Notes: generated from the letters alone by a model not told the origin. Positions 1 through 8,839 are shown, numbered from the stretch's first letter. The stretch: DNA of 64,000 nucleotides from Candidatus Laterigemmans baculatus (GCF_010367455.1 NZ_WRPR01000026.1:1-64000); one strand, 5' to 3'. A program made the numbers and translations.

Positions 1-61
1 CCCGCCCGCCCGCCTCTTCTCGTAAAATCCAACCGCATCAGCCGCCCCGAGCCTAAAATCC

Positions 62-143
62 ATCAGCGGATGAAATATCCGGGCTAGCCCCCGGTTCTCG
101 AAAACGCCGCGAGAACCGGACGCTAGCGCGTTGCGGCTGATGC
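62..143. repeat. Family A GCTAGC palindrome (rearranged copy)
   Basis: This copy has the right arm of the family A element (GAACCGGACGCTAGCGCG followed by a GCGGCTGATG end). Its left arm looks like two joined partial copies (CAGCGGATGAAATATCCGG then GCTAGCCCCCGGTTCTCG). The arms pair across AAAACGCC. Full copies lie near 8.68, 23.2, 25.7, 31.7, 36.7, 45.2 and 48.8 kb. The first 60 bases show no gene. Confidence 0.8.
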
Positions 144-166
144 GGCGATGGCCTCAACCGGATATC

Positions 167-230
167 GCTACTTTCGCGGAGCGAAAGGCGACTATGGGCT
201 CCGCTACTTTCGCGGAGCGAAAGGCGACTC
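167..230. repeat. Family C palindrome, two tandem copies
   Basis: Two copies of the unit CTACTTTCGCGGAGCGAAAG followed by GCGAC are separated by about 10 bases. The core CTTTCGCGGAGCGAAAG is a hairpin. The same unit recurs near 8.6 kb and 39.0 kb. It lies just upstream of the first gene of the metal-efflux cluster. Confidence 0.8.
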
Positions 231-284
231 TGGCGGTCGATGAGGTTTGACCCGCGTCGTTGCCGCGCCAAGAATAAGGCTGTC

Positions 285-761
285 ATGACTCCTCTCCTCC
301 ACTACGCGACCGCCGGCATCATGCTGCTGCACGCCCTGCTCGGGTGCTGCTTGCATCACGAGCACTGCTGCGCGGCGGAGGGCCTTGAGCGGGGAGCGGT
401 GCACGCGGAGCACCACTGCCACGGCGGCGGCTGCTCGGGACATGCGGGTCCCCTTGAGCATGCGGGTCCTCTTGAGCATGCGGGTCCTCTTGAGCATGCG
501 GGCCCCCTTGAGCATGCGGGCCCCCTTGAGCATTCGGGTCCAGCCGAGCCGCATCCGTGTGAAAGCGGCGAGTGCGTGTTTGTCTTGAGCGCGGTTTCCG
601 GCGTCGCTCTGGACCTCCAATGCCAGTGGCTCGACGCGGCGCTCTTGGCCGAGGCGGAGCAGGCTGCCGTCGCCCGCCCGCTCTCCAGCAACCCCCACGT
701 GCATCACTGGCCACCGCTGGGCGTGCGGGTTCAGGCGGAATACTGCCTCTGGTTGATCTAG
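285..761 (+). CDS. His/Cys-rich secreted protein at the head of a metal-efflux cluster
   Basis: A 158-residue protein with a hydrophobic N-terminal leader (about residues 5-22), followed by a dense His/Cys stretch (HHEHCC, then HHCHGGGC). Next come five near-identical copies of the hexapeptide GPLEHA, encoded by a tandem 18-base unit at 444-533. The composition suggests metal binding outside the cytoplasm. The position just upstream of an RND adaptor and permease supports a role in metal capture or sensing, but this is inference. An in-frame start exists at 240. I prefer ATG 285 because it begins at the leader and has AAGG six to seven bases upstream. I recognise no named family. Confidence 0.7.
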   Translation: MTPLLHYATAGIMLLHALLGCCLHHEHCCAAEGLERGAVHAEHHCHGGGCSGHAGPLEHAGPLEHAGPLEHAGPLEHAGPLEHSGPAEPHPCESGECVFVLSAVSGVALDLQCQWLDAALLAEAEQAAVARPLSSNPHVHHWPPLGVRVQAEYCLWLI

Positions 762-896
762 AAGTCCGTCGCTGTTCTGGGCGTCGTTTCTCGACTTCGA
801 TCACCCGCCGCGCTCCCGGCTACCGCTTGCGATCCCTTCTTGATGTGAGGCGATCGTTCGGCCGCGGGAAGCTCACGGCAGCTTCACTAGAGACGG

Positions 897-2531
897 ATGA
901 TGCGTTTATTCCAATGGCTGCGCGGATCGAGCGGCTTCCGATCCGGGGGGCTTCGATCTTGGGGGCTCGAAATCCTGGGGTTCGGCCTGCTGCTTGCCTT
1001 TCTGATCCTGGCACTCTCGCTCGACTGGCACCACTCGCTCCCGGGCTTCGGCGGTGCCGCGGACGGTGTCGCGGGAAGCGGGGCCGCCCAGCAGGCTCAC
1101 GCGGACCATGCGGGGCACGACCATTCGGATCACGACCATTCGGATCACGACCATGCGGGGCACGACCATGCGGGGCACGAGGAAGCGGATTCGATCGAGC
1201 TGAGCGATCAGGCTCGACGGAGTTTGCAGCTCGAGACGGCGGTGGCCCAGCTGGGGACATTCGTTCGGCGGCTCTCGGTTCCCGCGACGATCGTCGACTG
1301 GCCGGGCAGGACGCATGTCAACATTGCCGCCCCGTTGACCGGCACGGTGACTTCGCTGCATGTCAGCAGTGGTGAAACGATTGCTTCGGGAGCACCGCTC
1401 TACACGCTTCGGCTGACGCACCAGGACTTGGTCCAGACGCAGTCGAATTTTTTGCAGATGTTGGGGCGAGCGGATGTGGAACAGCGGGAGGTGGAGCGGC
1501 TGAGCGAGGTTGCCGAGTCGGGTGCGATCGCTCGCAAGTCGCTGCTTGAGCGCCAGTACGAGTTGGACAAACTCCAGGCCGGGCTGCGGGCGGAGCGCGA
1601 GTCGCTGATGCTGCACGGATTGTCCGAAGCCCAGGTCGATCAGATCGAGCGGACGCGGCGGCTGATTCGCGAAGTTACCGTCTACGCGCCGGTGCTGCAT
1701 GACGACCGCTCGCTGCACGACGACGCGGTGAGTGGCCCGCTCTCCCCCTCGAGCCCGCTCTCCCCCTCGGGCCCGCTCGCCCCCTCGCGAGACGCCCTGC
1801 CGCGAGACGCCCCGCAGCCCGTTCAGCAGATTGACTTCACCGCACCCCCGGAGCTCGAGTCGCACGAGCATCGCGAGCACATCGAAGCTCAGTTCGTGGT
1901 GGCCGAGTTGGCGGCTCGGCGGGGGCAGTCGGTTTCGGCTGGCGAGACGCTGGTCGTCTTGGCGAACTACGAGACGCTGCTCGCCGAAGGGCTGGCGTTT
2001 CAGCAGGACGCCGAGACGCTGACCGCTGCCGCCCGCAACGATTGGCCGGTGCAAGCGGTGCTCGAAGGCGTCGACAAGCAGCCGGTGGTGCTGAATGATC
2101 TGGCCATCGCTTTCGTTGCGGGTGAGGTCCAGCAGAACTCTCGGGCCCTGCCCTTCTACGTCCCCTTGGAGAATGAGGTCGTCCAGCAGGAACAGCGGGG
2201 CGAAGAGCGATACGTGGTGTGGCGATTCAAGCCGGGGCAACGTTTGCGGCTGCGAGTCCCCATCGAGCAGACGTCGGACGTCTTTGTGCTGCCGGTTGAC
2301 GCGATCGCCAGCGAGGGGCTCGAGCGGTACGTGTTCATCGAGAACGGCGACCACTTCGACCGCCGCCCGGTCCATATCGTGGCCCGAGACCAGCTGAGCG
2401 TGGCGGTGGCGAACGACGGTTCGCTGCTGCCGGGAGAGACGGTCGCCATCAGCGGCGCCCATCAGTTGCAGATGGCGCTCAAGAACAAAGCCGGTGGAGG
2501 CGTCGATCCCCACGCCGGCCACAACCACTGA
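897..2531 (+). CDS. RND efflux periplasmic adaptor (CzcB/HlyD-like), His-rich
   Basis: A 544-residue membrane fusion protein. A single N-terminal membrane segment spans about residues 24-43. It is followed by a His/Asp tract (residues 68-94) built from five copies of a 15-base unit (DHAGH/DHSDH) at 1104-1178. The first lipoyl half with SSGETIASGAPLY is near residue 155, a helical hairpin follows at about 180-250, and the second lipoyl half with GQSVSAGETL is near 345. A C-terminal DPHAGHNH tail closes the protein. A proline/serine linker (about residues 280-305) comes from an 18-base tandem repeat. The adaptor links the inner-membrane permease encoded next to an outer-membrane channel, which is not encoded here. 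The start is at the first of two adjacent ATGs, and the ribosome-binding site is weak. Confidence 0.9.
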   Translation: MMRLFQWLRGSSGFRSGGLRSWGLEILGFGLLLAFLILALSLDWHHSLPGFGGAADGVAGSGAAQQAHADHAGHDHSDHDHSDHDHAGHDHAGHEEADSIELSDQARRSLQLETAVAQLGTFVRRLSVPATIVDWPGRTHVNIAAPLTGTVTSLHVSSGETIASGAPLYTLRLTHQDLVQTQSNFLQMLGRADVEQREVERLSEVAESGAIARKSLLERQYELDKLQAGLRAERESLMLHGLSEAQVDQIERTRRLIREVTVYAPVLHDDRSLHDDAVSGPLSPSSPLSPSGPLAPSRDALPRDAPQPVQQIDFTAPPELESHEHREHIEAQFVVAELAARRGQSVSAGETLVVLANYETLLAEGLAFQQDAETLTAAARNDWPVQAVLEGVDKQPVVLNDLAIAFVAGEVQQNSRALPFYVPLENEVVQQEQRGEERYVVWRFKPGQRLRLRVPIEQTSDVFVLPVDAIASEGLERYVFIENGDHFDRRPVHIVARDQLSVAVANDGSLLPGETVAISGAHQLQMALKNKAGGGVDPHAGHNH

Positions 2532-2554
2532 TCTGTCTCCAAGAAAGTTCTGGA

Positions 2555-5500
2555 ATGCTCGACGGAATCATCAAGTTCTCGCTCCGCAACCGGTTGCTGG
2601 TGCTGGTCGTCTCGCTGCTGCTGGTCGGTGCGGGCGCGTGGCAATCGAGCCGCTTGGCGATCGATGTGTTTCCGGATCTCAATCGACCTCGGGTGACGGT
2701 GATCACCGAAGCCCCGGGGATGGCTCCGGAAGAAGTGGAATCGCTGATCACGTTTCCGCTGGAGACCGCGCTCAACGGGGCCAGCGGTGTGATGGCGGTC
2801 CGCAGTTCGTCGGCGGTCGGGATCTCCGTGATCTATGTGGAGTTCGATTGGGGAACGGATATCTACAACGATCGCCAAATCGTCAACGAGCGACTGCAAT
2901 TGGTCGCCGATCAACTCCCGGAAGGAATCCGCCCGCAGCTGGCTCCGGTCTCGTCGATCATGGGGCAGATCCTGATGTATGGGATGTGGAGCGAAGGGGG
3001 CGAGACCGAGCCGATGGAGGTCCGAACGTTAGGTGACTGGGTCGTCCGCCAGCGGTTGATGACGGTCCCCGGAGTGTCGCAGGTCTTCACGATGGGAGGC
3101 GGCCGCAAGCAGTACCAAGTGCTGGTCGATCCCCACGCCCTGCGGACGTATGGGATTACGCTGGACGAGGTGAAGCAGGCGGTCGCCAGCAGCAACCTCA
3201 ATGCGACCGGTGGGTATCTCGACCAGATGGGTCCGACCGAGTTGCTCGTCCGCGGGCTCGGCCGAGCGACCACGGTCGAGGATCTGCGGAGCGTGGTGAT
3301 CGAGTCCCGCGATGGCCGCTCGATCACCCTGGAGCAGGTCTCACGGGTGATCGAGGCGGCGCAGGTCAAACGCGGGGACAGCAGCGCTTATGTAAAAACG
3401 GCTGAAGGTCAGATCGGCGGGGGACCGGCGGTCGTGTTGACCGTTACCAAGCAGCCGGGAGCGGATACGCGAGCCGTTTCCGATCGAGTCGCCGCGGCCC
3501 TCGAGGAACTGCAGGTCTCGCTGCCCGACGACATACGCATCGCCGAAGTTTACTCGCAGCGGTCATTCATCGACCGGGCGATCGACAACGTGGTCGAAGC
3601 GCTCGCCGATGGCGGCGTGCTCGTGATCGCGATTCTGTTTCTTTTTCTGCTGAACTTCCGCACGACCTTCATCACGCTCACCGCCATCCCGCTCTCGATC
3701 GTCGCTACGGCAGTCGTGTTCACCGCCTTCGGTCTTTCGATCAACACGATGACGCTGGGTGGTTTGGCGGTGGCGATCGGAGAGCTGGTCGATGACGCGA
3801 TCGTCGATGTGGAGAACATCTTCCGTCGCTTGAAGGAGAATCGGCAGCGCGTCAATCCGCTCTCGCCCCTGCTGGTCGTCTTCCGGGCGAGCACCGAGAT
3901 TCGCAGTTCGATCGTCTACGGAACGGCCGTCGTCGTCCTGGTCTTTACGCCTCTGTTTGCGCTCAGCGGAATGGAAGGCCGGTTGTTCGTACCGATGGGC
4001 GTCGCTTACATCGTCTCGCTGCTGGCTTCATTGGCGGTCTCACTGACCGTCACGCCGGTGCTTGCTTCGCTGTTGATGGTGGGCGATCGCAGCTGGCGAA
4101 TGGCGGCGCCACTGTTGGCGGTGGGAGTTTCGGCGCTGGCCTTCTACTGGGGCGGACCCCGAGCGGCCGAGATCCTGGAGATCCCCGCGCTGCATGTCGA
4201 GGACCCGTGGTGGTGGACGATCGCCGCGACGCCACTGTTCTGGGTGATGATCCTCGGTTCGGAGCGGCTGCTCGGCGGCGAGTCGGCTGAAGAGGGGCGG
4301 TTGCTGAGCGGCTTGAAATGGATCGCCGGCGCATCGATCGCACTCAGTACGCGCCTGTCGTGGGCCGTGTTGGGAGCGACCGCCGTGCTGGTGGCGATTG
4401 CCGGAGTGGCGGTGAGCCGTTTGGATCGGGACTTCTTGCCTCCCTTCAACGAGGGGGCTGTCCAGGTCAACGCCCTTCTGACGCCCGGAACCTCGCTCGA
4501 GAAGAGCAACGAAATCGGCGAGGCCGTGGCCGAGCGGTTGCTGCAAATCGAGAGCGTCGAATCCCTCGTTCGCAGGACCGGGCGCGCCGAATTGGATGAG
4601 CATGCGATGCCGGTCAACGTCAGCGAGATGGTGCTCGAGATCGCCCCGGGGGCGGATCGCGAAGCGACGCTCGACAAGATCCGCGACGCGCTGACGGAGG
4701 TTCCGGGCGTCGTGGGGAGCGTGGAACAGCCGCTCGCACACTTGATCTCCCACATGCTCTCAGGCGTGATGGCGCAGATCGGCGTCAAACTCTATGGCGA
4801 CGATCTGGACGTGCTCCGCCAGAAAGCCGAGGAAATGAAAGCGCGAATTGCCGACATTCCGGGTCTGACCGACGTGTTGGTCGAGCAGCAGACTTCGATC
4901 CCTCAGCTCCGCATCGAGCTCGATCGGGAGCAGTTGAAACTCTATGGATTGCAGCCGGCTGAAGTGATGGAGCTGGTGCAGACCGCGATGCAAGGCGACA
5001 CGGTCAGCCAGATGCTAATTGGCCAGCGGACCTTCGATCTGCTGGTCCGGCTCGACGAGTCCTACCGCGAAGACATCGGGCAACTCAAACGCTTGGCTGT
5101 CGCACTCCCGGAGGGAGGGACGGTGCCGTTGGCCTCGGTCGCCAAGGTGTATGAGTCGGGCGGCCCCAACACGATCAATCGCGAGAACGTTCGCCGCCGG
5201 ATCGTGCTGCAAGCGAACGTTTCAGGCCGGGGCGTGGTGGACGTCGTCAGTGATATCCAAGAGCGGCTAGCGGAAGTCGATTTGCCGCCGGGATATTTCC
5301 TCGAATACGGCGGACAGTTCGAGAGCCAGAAGTCAGCTTCACAGCGGTTGGCCCTGCTTGCCAGCATCGCGTTGCTCGGCGTGTTTCTCATCCTCTACAG
5401 CCTGTTCGGCTCGGCCAATTTCGCGCTGCAGGTTCTGGTGGCTCTGCCGACCGCCTTTCTCGGTGCCGTCGCGGCGCTGGTGCTGACCGAGCAAACGTTG

Positions 5501-5926
5501 ACCGTGGCGGCGATGGTCGGCTTCATCTCCTTGAGTGGGATTGCTAGCCGAAACGGCATCTTGCTGCTGAATCACTATCTGCATCTGCTCAAATACGAAG
5601 GAGAGTCTCTGAGCCGTGAGATGGTCGTGCGGGCGGGCCGCGAGCGGATGGCTCCGGTCCTGATGACGGCGCTGACGAGCGGGATTGGACTGTTGCCGCT
5701 AGCGCTCTCGGCTGGCGATCCGGGCAAGGAGATTCTCTATCCAGTGGCGACCGTCATCATCGGCGGTCTGATCACGAGCACGCTCGCCGAGTTCGTGGTG
5801 CGACCGGCCCTGTTCTGGGCCATCGGCCGAGGCGCCGCACAGTCCATTCTCAACCGCCGCGACGCCGATCCGCTGGCGTCCGATGCGTCCAATGCCGTGC
5901 TGCTGTCAGATTCAACAACGCACTAA
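2555..5926 (+). CDS. Heavy-metal efflux RND permease (CzcA/CusA family)
   Basis: A 1123-residue inner-membrane pump, slightly longer than the usual 1040 or so. TM1 is at about residues 12-30, followed by two large periplasmic loops and the two six-helix halves expected of RND permeases. TM4 carries the acidic set E410, D413, D414, D418 and E420 in GELVDDAIVDVEN. This is where heavy-metal RND pumps keep their proton-relay carboxylates, although the spacing differs from classical CzcA and CusA. The metal therefore cannot be assigned. Only 23 bases separate it from the adaptor gene, so the two are surely co-transcribed. No outer-membrane partner (CzcC) is present in the cluster. Confidence 0.95.
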   Translation: MLDGIIKFSLRNRLLVLVVSLLLVGAGAWQSSRLAIDVFPDLNRPRVTVITEAPGMAPEEVESLITFPLETALNGASGVMAVRSSSAVGISVIYVEFDWGTDIYNDRQIVNERLQLVADQLPEGIRPQLAPVSSIMGQILMYGMWSEGGETEPMEVRTLGDWVVRQRLMTVPGVSQVFTMGGGRKQYQVLVDPHALRTYGITLDEVKQAVASSNLNATGGYLDQMGPTELLVRGLGRATTVEDLRSVVIESRDGRSITLEQVSRVIEAAQVKRGDSSAYVKTAEGQIGGGPAVVLTVTKQPGADTRAVSDRVAAALEELQVSLPDDIRIAEVYSQRSFIDRAIDNVVEALADGGVLVIAILFLFLLNFRTTFITLTAIPLSIVATAVVFTAFGLSINTMTLGGLAVAIGELVDDAIVDVENIFRRLKENRQRVNPLSPLLVVFRASTEIRSSIVYGTAVVVLVFTPLFALSGMEGRLFVPMGVAYIVSLLASLAVSLTVTPVLASLLMVGDRSWRMAAPLLAVGVSALAFYWGGPRAAEILEIPALHVEDPWWWTIAATPLFWVMILGSERLLGGESAEEGRLLSGLKWIAGASIALSTRLSWAVLGATAVLVAIAGVAVSRLDRDFLPPFNEGAVQVNALLTPGTSLEKSNEIGEAVAERLLQIESVESLVRRTGRAELDEHAMPVNVSEMVLEIAPGADREATLDKIRDALTEVPGVVGSVEQPLAHLISHMLSGVMAQIGVKLYGDDLDVLRQKAEEMKARIADIPGLTDVLVEQQTSIPQLRIELDREQLKLYGLQPAEVMELVQTAMQGDTVSQMLIGQRTFDLLVRLDESYREDIGQLKRLAVALPEGGTVPLASVAKVYESGGPNTINRENVRRRIVLQANVSGRGVVDVVSDIQERLAEVDLPPGYFLEYGGQFESQKSASQRLALLASIALLGVFLILYSLFGSANFALQVLVALPTAFLGAVAALVLTEQTLTVAAMVGFISLSGIASRNGILLLNHYLHLLKYEGESLSREMVVRAGRERMAPVLMTALTSGIGLLPLALSAGDPGKEILYPVATVIIGGLITSTLAEFVVRPALFWAIGRGAAQSILNRRDADPLASDASNAVLLSDSTTH

Positions 5927-5944
5927 GCTCCGCTGGATCAGCCT

Positions 5945-6020
5945 GAGCCGACGGCGCTAGCCGCGGGTTCTGCAGCGGAAGCCCAGGGGCTGCGAGGCCC
6001 GAGGCTAGCGCCTACGGCTC
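5945..6020. repeat. Family B GCTAGC palindrome, one full copy
   Basis: The outer arms GAGCCGACGGCGCTAGC and GGCTAGCGCCTACGGCTC pair imperfectly. The interior reads CTGCAGCGG...GGGGCTGCGAGG. Other copies lie at 8.0-8.2, 22.0, 33.4-33.6 and 49.8-50.0 kb, sometimes as tandem half-elements. It sits between the RND permease and the lipoprotein gene, where it could act as an RNA hairpin. Confidence 0.85.
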
Positions 6021-6069
6021 AAAAGACGGTAGGTGATTGATTTCTTGTGGTACTCAAAAGGAACTTCTG

Positions 6070-6576
6070 ATGCGAATGGTTGACCTATCTTTGCGTTTGG
6101 CTTTGGTTGCGGTTCTCGGCGTCAGCGCCGTCGGCTGTGGTGCCGAAACCACTGAAGAAACACAGCCGATCGAAATCGAAGGCCCGCCGCCGGTGATCGA
6201 TGACGCTCATGCTCATCACGACGAAGGCCCCCACGGCGGGCATCTGATCGAGTTGGGGCGGAGTCATGCATTTCATGCGGAGATCGTCGAGGGTGACGAT
6301 GCTCGCCAGGTGACCGTGTATATCTTGGGATCCGAGTTGGAGTTGGTGCCGATCGAGCAACCGACCATTACGCTGAGCCTAGTGGTAGACGGCAAAGCTC
6401 AAGCGTTTGAGCTGCAAGCGAATGATCCGGTAGAGGGCAGATCCTCAAGCTTCGTCGCCAACGACGCGAACCTGTACGAGACCCTGCACGCGCCGGGGGT
6501 CACCGGAAAGCTGCTCGTCGCGATCGACGGCAAATCGTACTCCGGAGCCGTCGGAGCTCACGATCACGATCACTGA
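6070..6576 (+). CDS. His-rich lipoprotein of the metal-efflux cluster
   Basis: A 168-residue protein with a lipoprotein signal: a basic start, a hydrophobic stretch, then the lipobox VSAVGC with acylated Cys23. A His-rich segment follows (DDAHAHHDEGPHGGH, about residues 46-60) and the C-terminus is AHDHDH. The middle has beta-sheet-like alternation and no recognised enzyme motif. ATG 6070 is chosen because AAAGGAA lies seven bases upstream and it begins the lipoprotein signal. An in-frame start at 6037 lacks these. A periplasmic metal buffer or chaperone serving the efflux pump is the likely role, by inference. Confidence 0.8.
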   Translation: MRMVDLSLRLALVAVLGVSAVGCGAETTEETQPIEIEGPPPVIDDAHAHHDEGPHGGHLIELGRSHAFHAEIVEGDDARQVTVYILGSELELVPIEQPTITLSLVVDGKAQAFELQANDPVEGRSSSFVANDANLYETLHAPGVTGKLLVAIDGKSYSGAVGAHDHDH

Positions 6577-6634
6577 GCCCTGTTAGAAAACCCTGCTGCG
6601 TGGGCCTCCGCAACTTTCGCCGAGTGAAAGGCGA

Positions 6635-6823
6635 TTATCTTTCATCGCAGAGGACGCAGTTCAGCCGCACTCCGAGACGGGAGTTGCGGCCCTCGGGGGT
6701 CAGCACCCAAGGTCGAGAAACGAGCGGCGGGTCGTGGCGAACATGTTGATTGTGTCCGCAGTCGAGTTCCGCCACCCAGTGGTTTTCTTCGTCCCGATGA
6801 TAGCCAACGATTTCGCGTTCCAT
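6635..6823 (-). CDS. DUF3565 family small protein
   Basis: A 62-residue protein matching the DUF3565 pattern: IVGYHRDEENHWVAEL, then DCGHNQHVRHDPP, RPWV, and a closing CVLC. The Cys/His pairs (C22, H24, C56, C59) look like a small zinc-ribbon or knuckle. The family's function is unknown to me. It is convergent with the metal-efflux lipoprotein gene 58 bases away. The full expected family length is present and both Cys pairs are intact. Confidence 0.85.
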   Translation of the reverse strand: MEREIVGYHRDEENHWVAELDCGHNQHVRHDPPLVSRPWVLTPEGRNSRLGVRLNCVLCDER

Positions 6824-6892
6824 GGGATCTGAGATTTCCTGACTCTAGCGGAATCTACGTGGGCGAGCTTATGTTCACGAATTACCGAAAGA

Positions 6893-7063
6893 CTGGGAAA
6901 CCACGAAGGACACGAAGAGCACGAAGGAAAGGTGGAGAATTAAACCGCAGATAGCGCAGATAACACGGATAATTGGCTGTTGATCCCCCCTTCATCCGCG
7001 TACTCCGTGCTATCCGCGGTTCTTTCCTTTTCCGTGCGTTTCCGTGTCCTTCCGTGGCCACCA
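6893..7063. repeat. CACGAA-type composite palindromic element
   Basis: The left half begins with CCACGAAGGACACGAA and contains ACCGCAGATAGCGCAGAT. The right half mirrors it with ATCCGCG...CTATCCGCGG and ends TTTCCGTGTCCTTCCGTGG. Outer and inner arms are separately complementary, which would allow a long cruciform. A second element of the same architecture is at about 51.6-51.8 kb. No gene is present between 6824 and 7139. Confidence 0.75.
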
Positions 7064-7139
7064 TTGGTTGGATTCGTGCTCGTCGTGATTACCCCATCCG
7101 CCTCCCCCGGGCTTGTAAATGCACCTTGAAAGCCGGATG

Positions 7140-7955
7140 CTACCGCGTGGTGTTAACCATCTTCAGATACGCCTCGGCATAGCGGCGGCCTAGTTCTTTG
7201 GCCGACGCGGCGTCGAAGTGCACTTGGTCTCCCTTGTGCGTCAGGCCTTCGGCGCTGACGAAGGCGGTGTTGGGAAGCTTGTGGGGCAACTCGCGGTGGA
7301 CTTGATCGACTCGTTTCTTCGCCTCATTCCAAGGGCGTTCGGGGAACTGGCCGAGTTGCCCGGCAATGAATGGCACGTGGGGAGCATTGAACTCCTCACG
7401 CAGTCGTTTCACGAGCGCATGGAGCTTCTCTTCGTAGACAGCGCTCTTCTCGTCGCTTGCGTCCGATTCTCCCTGATGCCAGAGGATCCCTTTGAGCGTT
7501 CCGGCCTCGAGGGCCTTCTTGGCTCGCACCAGCATGTCGTCGTAGGGATGCGTTTTGGTGGGGGCGTCAAAACCTCCCGGCTCCCAGCCGGCGATGGCCG
7601 AGCCGCCGACGGCGCAGGGAATCAGGCCCACGGTGATGTTTGGCATGGCTTCGGCGACCTCGATCCCGAACGTGCGTCCTGGGCCCACTCCGACGATGGT
7701 CGGTTTGTCGAAGTGCAACGGATCGACCGCGGGAACCCACTGGCCGTCCTGGTTCAGCATCAGGACGCGCCGATGGGGTTGGCGATCTTGGTCGCTGACC
7801 TTTCCTCGGCCCGCCATGTTCGATTGACCGATCAGCAGAAAGAGATGGAGGTTCTCCTTGGCAGGCAGATCAACCCCGTTCGACTCTTGGGCCCGCGCGC
7901 CGGCGATGAGGACGAGAGCGAGCAGCAACGACAGTAGCAGGTGATAAGGTTTCAT
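7140..7955 (-). CDS. Sialate O-acetylesterase-like (SASA, SGNH-type) secreted esterase
   Basis: A 271-residue secreted hydrolase. A signal peptide ends near ARAQ (residue 23). Block I is LFLLIGQSNMAGRG with the nucleophile Ser45 in GQSNM. The block LWHQGESDA follows, and the acid/base pair is in GDQVHFDA near the C-terminus. These are the hallmarks of the carbohydrate esterase family 6/SASA group. It probably removes acetyl groups from polysaccharides. ATG at 7955 is preferred over an upstream in-frame start because it opens a clean signal peptide. Family B repeats fill the upstream region. Confidence 0.9.
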   Translation of the reverse strand: MKPYHLLLSLLLALVLIAGARAQESNGVDLPAKENLHLFLLIGQSNMAGRGKVSDQDRQPHRRVLMLNQDGQWVPAVDPLHFDKPTIVGVGPGRTFGIEVAEAMPNITVGLIPCAVGGSAIAGWEPGGFDAPTKTHPYDDMLVRAKKALEAGTLKGILWHQGESDASDEKSAVYEEKLHALVKRLREEFNAPHVPFIAGQLGQFPERPWNEAKKRVDQVHRELPHKLPNTAFVSAEGLTHKGDQVHFDAASAKELGRRYAEAYLKMVNTTR

Positions 7956-8026
7956 GAGGATAGGGTGCGTCTGGAGTTGGGAGAGAACAAAAGACACTGT
8001 GAGAAAAAGAGGCGAAGCGACCCTCT

Positions 8027-8220
8027 TGAGCCGTAGGCGCTAGCCTCGGGTGAGCCGTAGGCGCTAGCCTCGGGCCTCGCAGCCCCGGAATCTCCGCTGC
8101 AGCACCCGCGGCTAGCGCCGTCGGCTCAGGGTTTTCAGCCGTAGGCGCTAGCCTCGGGCCTCGCAGCCCCGGAATTTCCGCTGCAGCACCCGCGGCTAGC
8201 GCCGTCGGCTCAGGGTTTTC
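8027..8220. repeat. Family B repeat cluster (one half-arm plus two full copies)
   Basis: A solitary arm GAGCCGTAGGCGCTAGCC is followed by two nearly identical full copies. Each runs from a GCCGTAGGCGCTAGCC arm to a GCGGCTAGCGCCGTCGGCTC arm, and each is followed by AGGGTTTTC. The partial duplication indicates recent expansion. Confidence 0.85.
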
Positions 8221-8227
8221 CAAGAGT

Positions 8228-8492
8228 CTAATCGATCAACTCATGCACGACGTGGACGTGGACTGGACGCTCGGCAGGATCCCAGCCGATCTCGTCGGTT
8301 TGCCCGATCGCGTATCTAAACGCAGCCCCAATTTCCGCGTTCCCGCATCCGGCCCATGACACATGAAGCAGTTCTGAGCCAGGACCGGGCGAACCTGGCG
8401 CATGAAGTCGACCGCCTCGGCAGACGCTTTCGCGGTAGCCAGCGAGAGGGCATGGTGAGGAGGATCGGGAGTCAGGCAAGCAGTCGGTGCAT
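8228..8492 (-). pseudogene. Fossil of a PSD1 (cytochrome c/DUF1549) - DUF1501 gene pair
   Basis: Reading left from ATG 8492, the frame gives MHRLLA, a stop (TGA, 8472-8474), then LPILLTMPSLATAKASA. This is a signal peptide with a nonsense codon. It continues into DFMRQVRPVLAQN and the haem motif CFMCH (8356-8370) followed by GLRLDT, typical of the PSCyt1 domain. After that the match shifts frame to YAIGQTDEIG and ERPVHVH, then VVHELID and a stop. That tail resembles the end of DUF1501 proteins: the intact gene at 17814 has SIGSTDELG, then FHVRHLH, then EELIA. Most of both genes has been deleted, including a second gap between HVH and VVHELI. AGGA lies about nine bases upstream of the ATG. Confidence 0.75.
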
Positions 8493-8577
8493 GCCGTCCA
8501 TCCTAATGCAAATCGAACTCGCGCACGAAAGGAAACAAAAGGAGCGTGCAAGCGGTAGCAGGGTATGCCGTGCGGCC

Positions 8578-8655
8578 ATAGTCGCCTTTCGCCCCGCGAA
8601 AGCTGCGGGGAGACGCCATAGTCGCCTTTCGCTCCGCGAAAGCTGCGGGGAGACG
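8578..8655. repeat. Family C palindrome, two tandem copies (inverted orientation)
   Basis: Two copies of GTCGCCTTTCGCNCCGCGAA are each followed by AGCTGCGGGGAGACGCC, a 38-base tandem. The same core is found at 0.17-0.23 and 39.0 kb. Confidence 0.8.
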
Positions 8656-8678
8656 CCAATCGCTAGCCCTATTTATTC

Positions 8679-8752
8679 ATCAGCCGCCGGGCGCTAGCCC
8701 CCGGTTTCTGAAAACGCCGTGAGAACCGGACGCTAGCGCGTGGCGGCTGATT
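8679..8752. repeat. Family A GCTAGC palindrome, full copy
   Basis: The left end is ATCAGCCGCCGGGCGCTAGC and the right end is GACGCTAGCGCGTGGCGGCT. The middle arms are CCGGTTTCTG and GAGAACCGG. A stray family A fragment (GAATAATCCGGGCTAGCG) follows at about 8826-8844. Confidence 0.85.
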
Positions 8753-8839
8753 TAACGCACTGTCTCGCGAGGGTCTGTCGCAACTTCAAACACCACATGA
8801 ACTTGCGACACATTCAGCCAAACGCATGAATAATCCGGG

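Noticed and set aside
906-2528. Minus-strand open frame of 540 codons
   Set aside because: It lies opposite the His-rich RND adaptor, is rich in Arg/His/Gln from codon mirroring and shows no family features.
8228-8659. A 143-codon minus-strand gene
   Set aside because: Its beginning lies in family C repeats and a different frame of the PSD1 fossil; only the last 30 codons have meaning, as the DUF1501 remnant.
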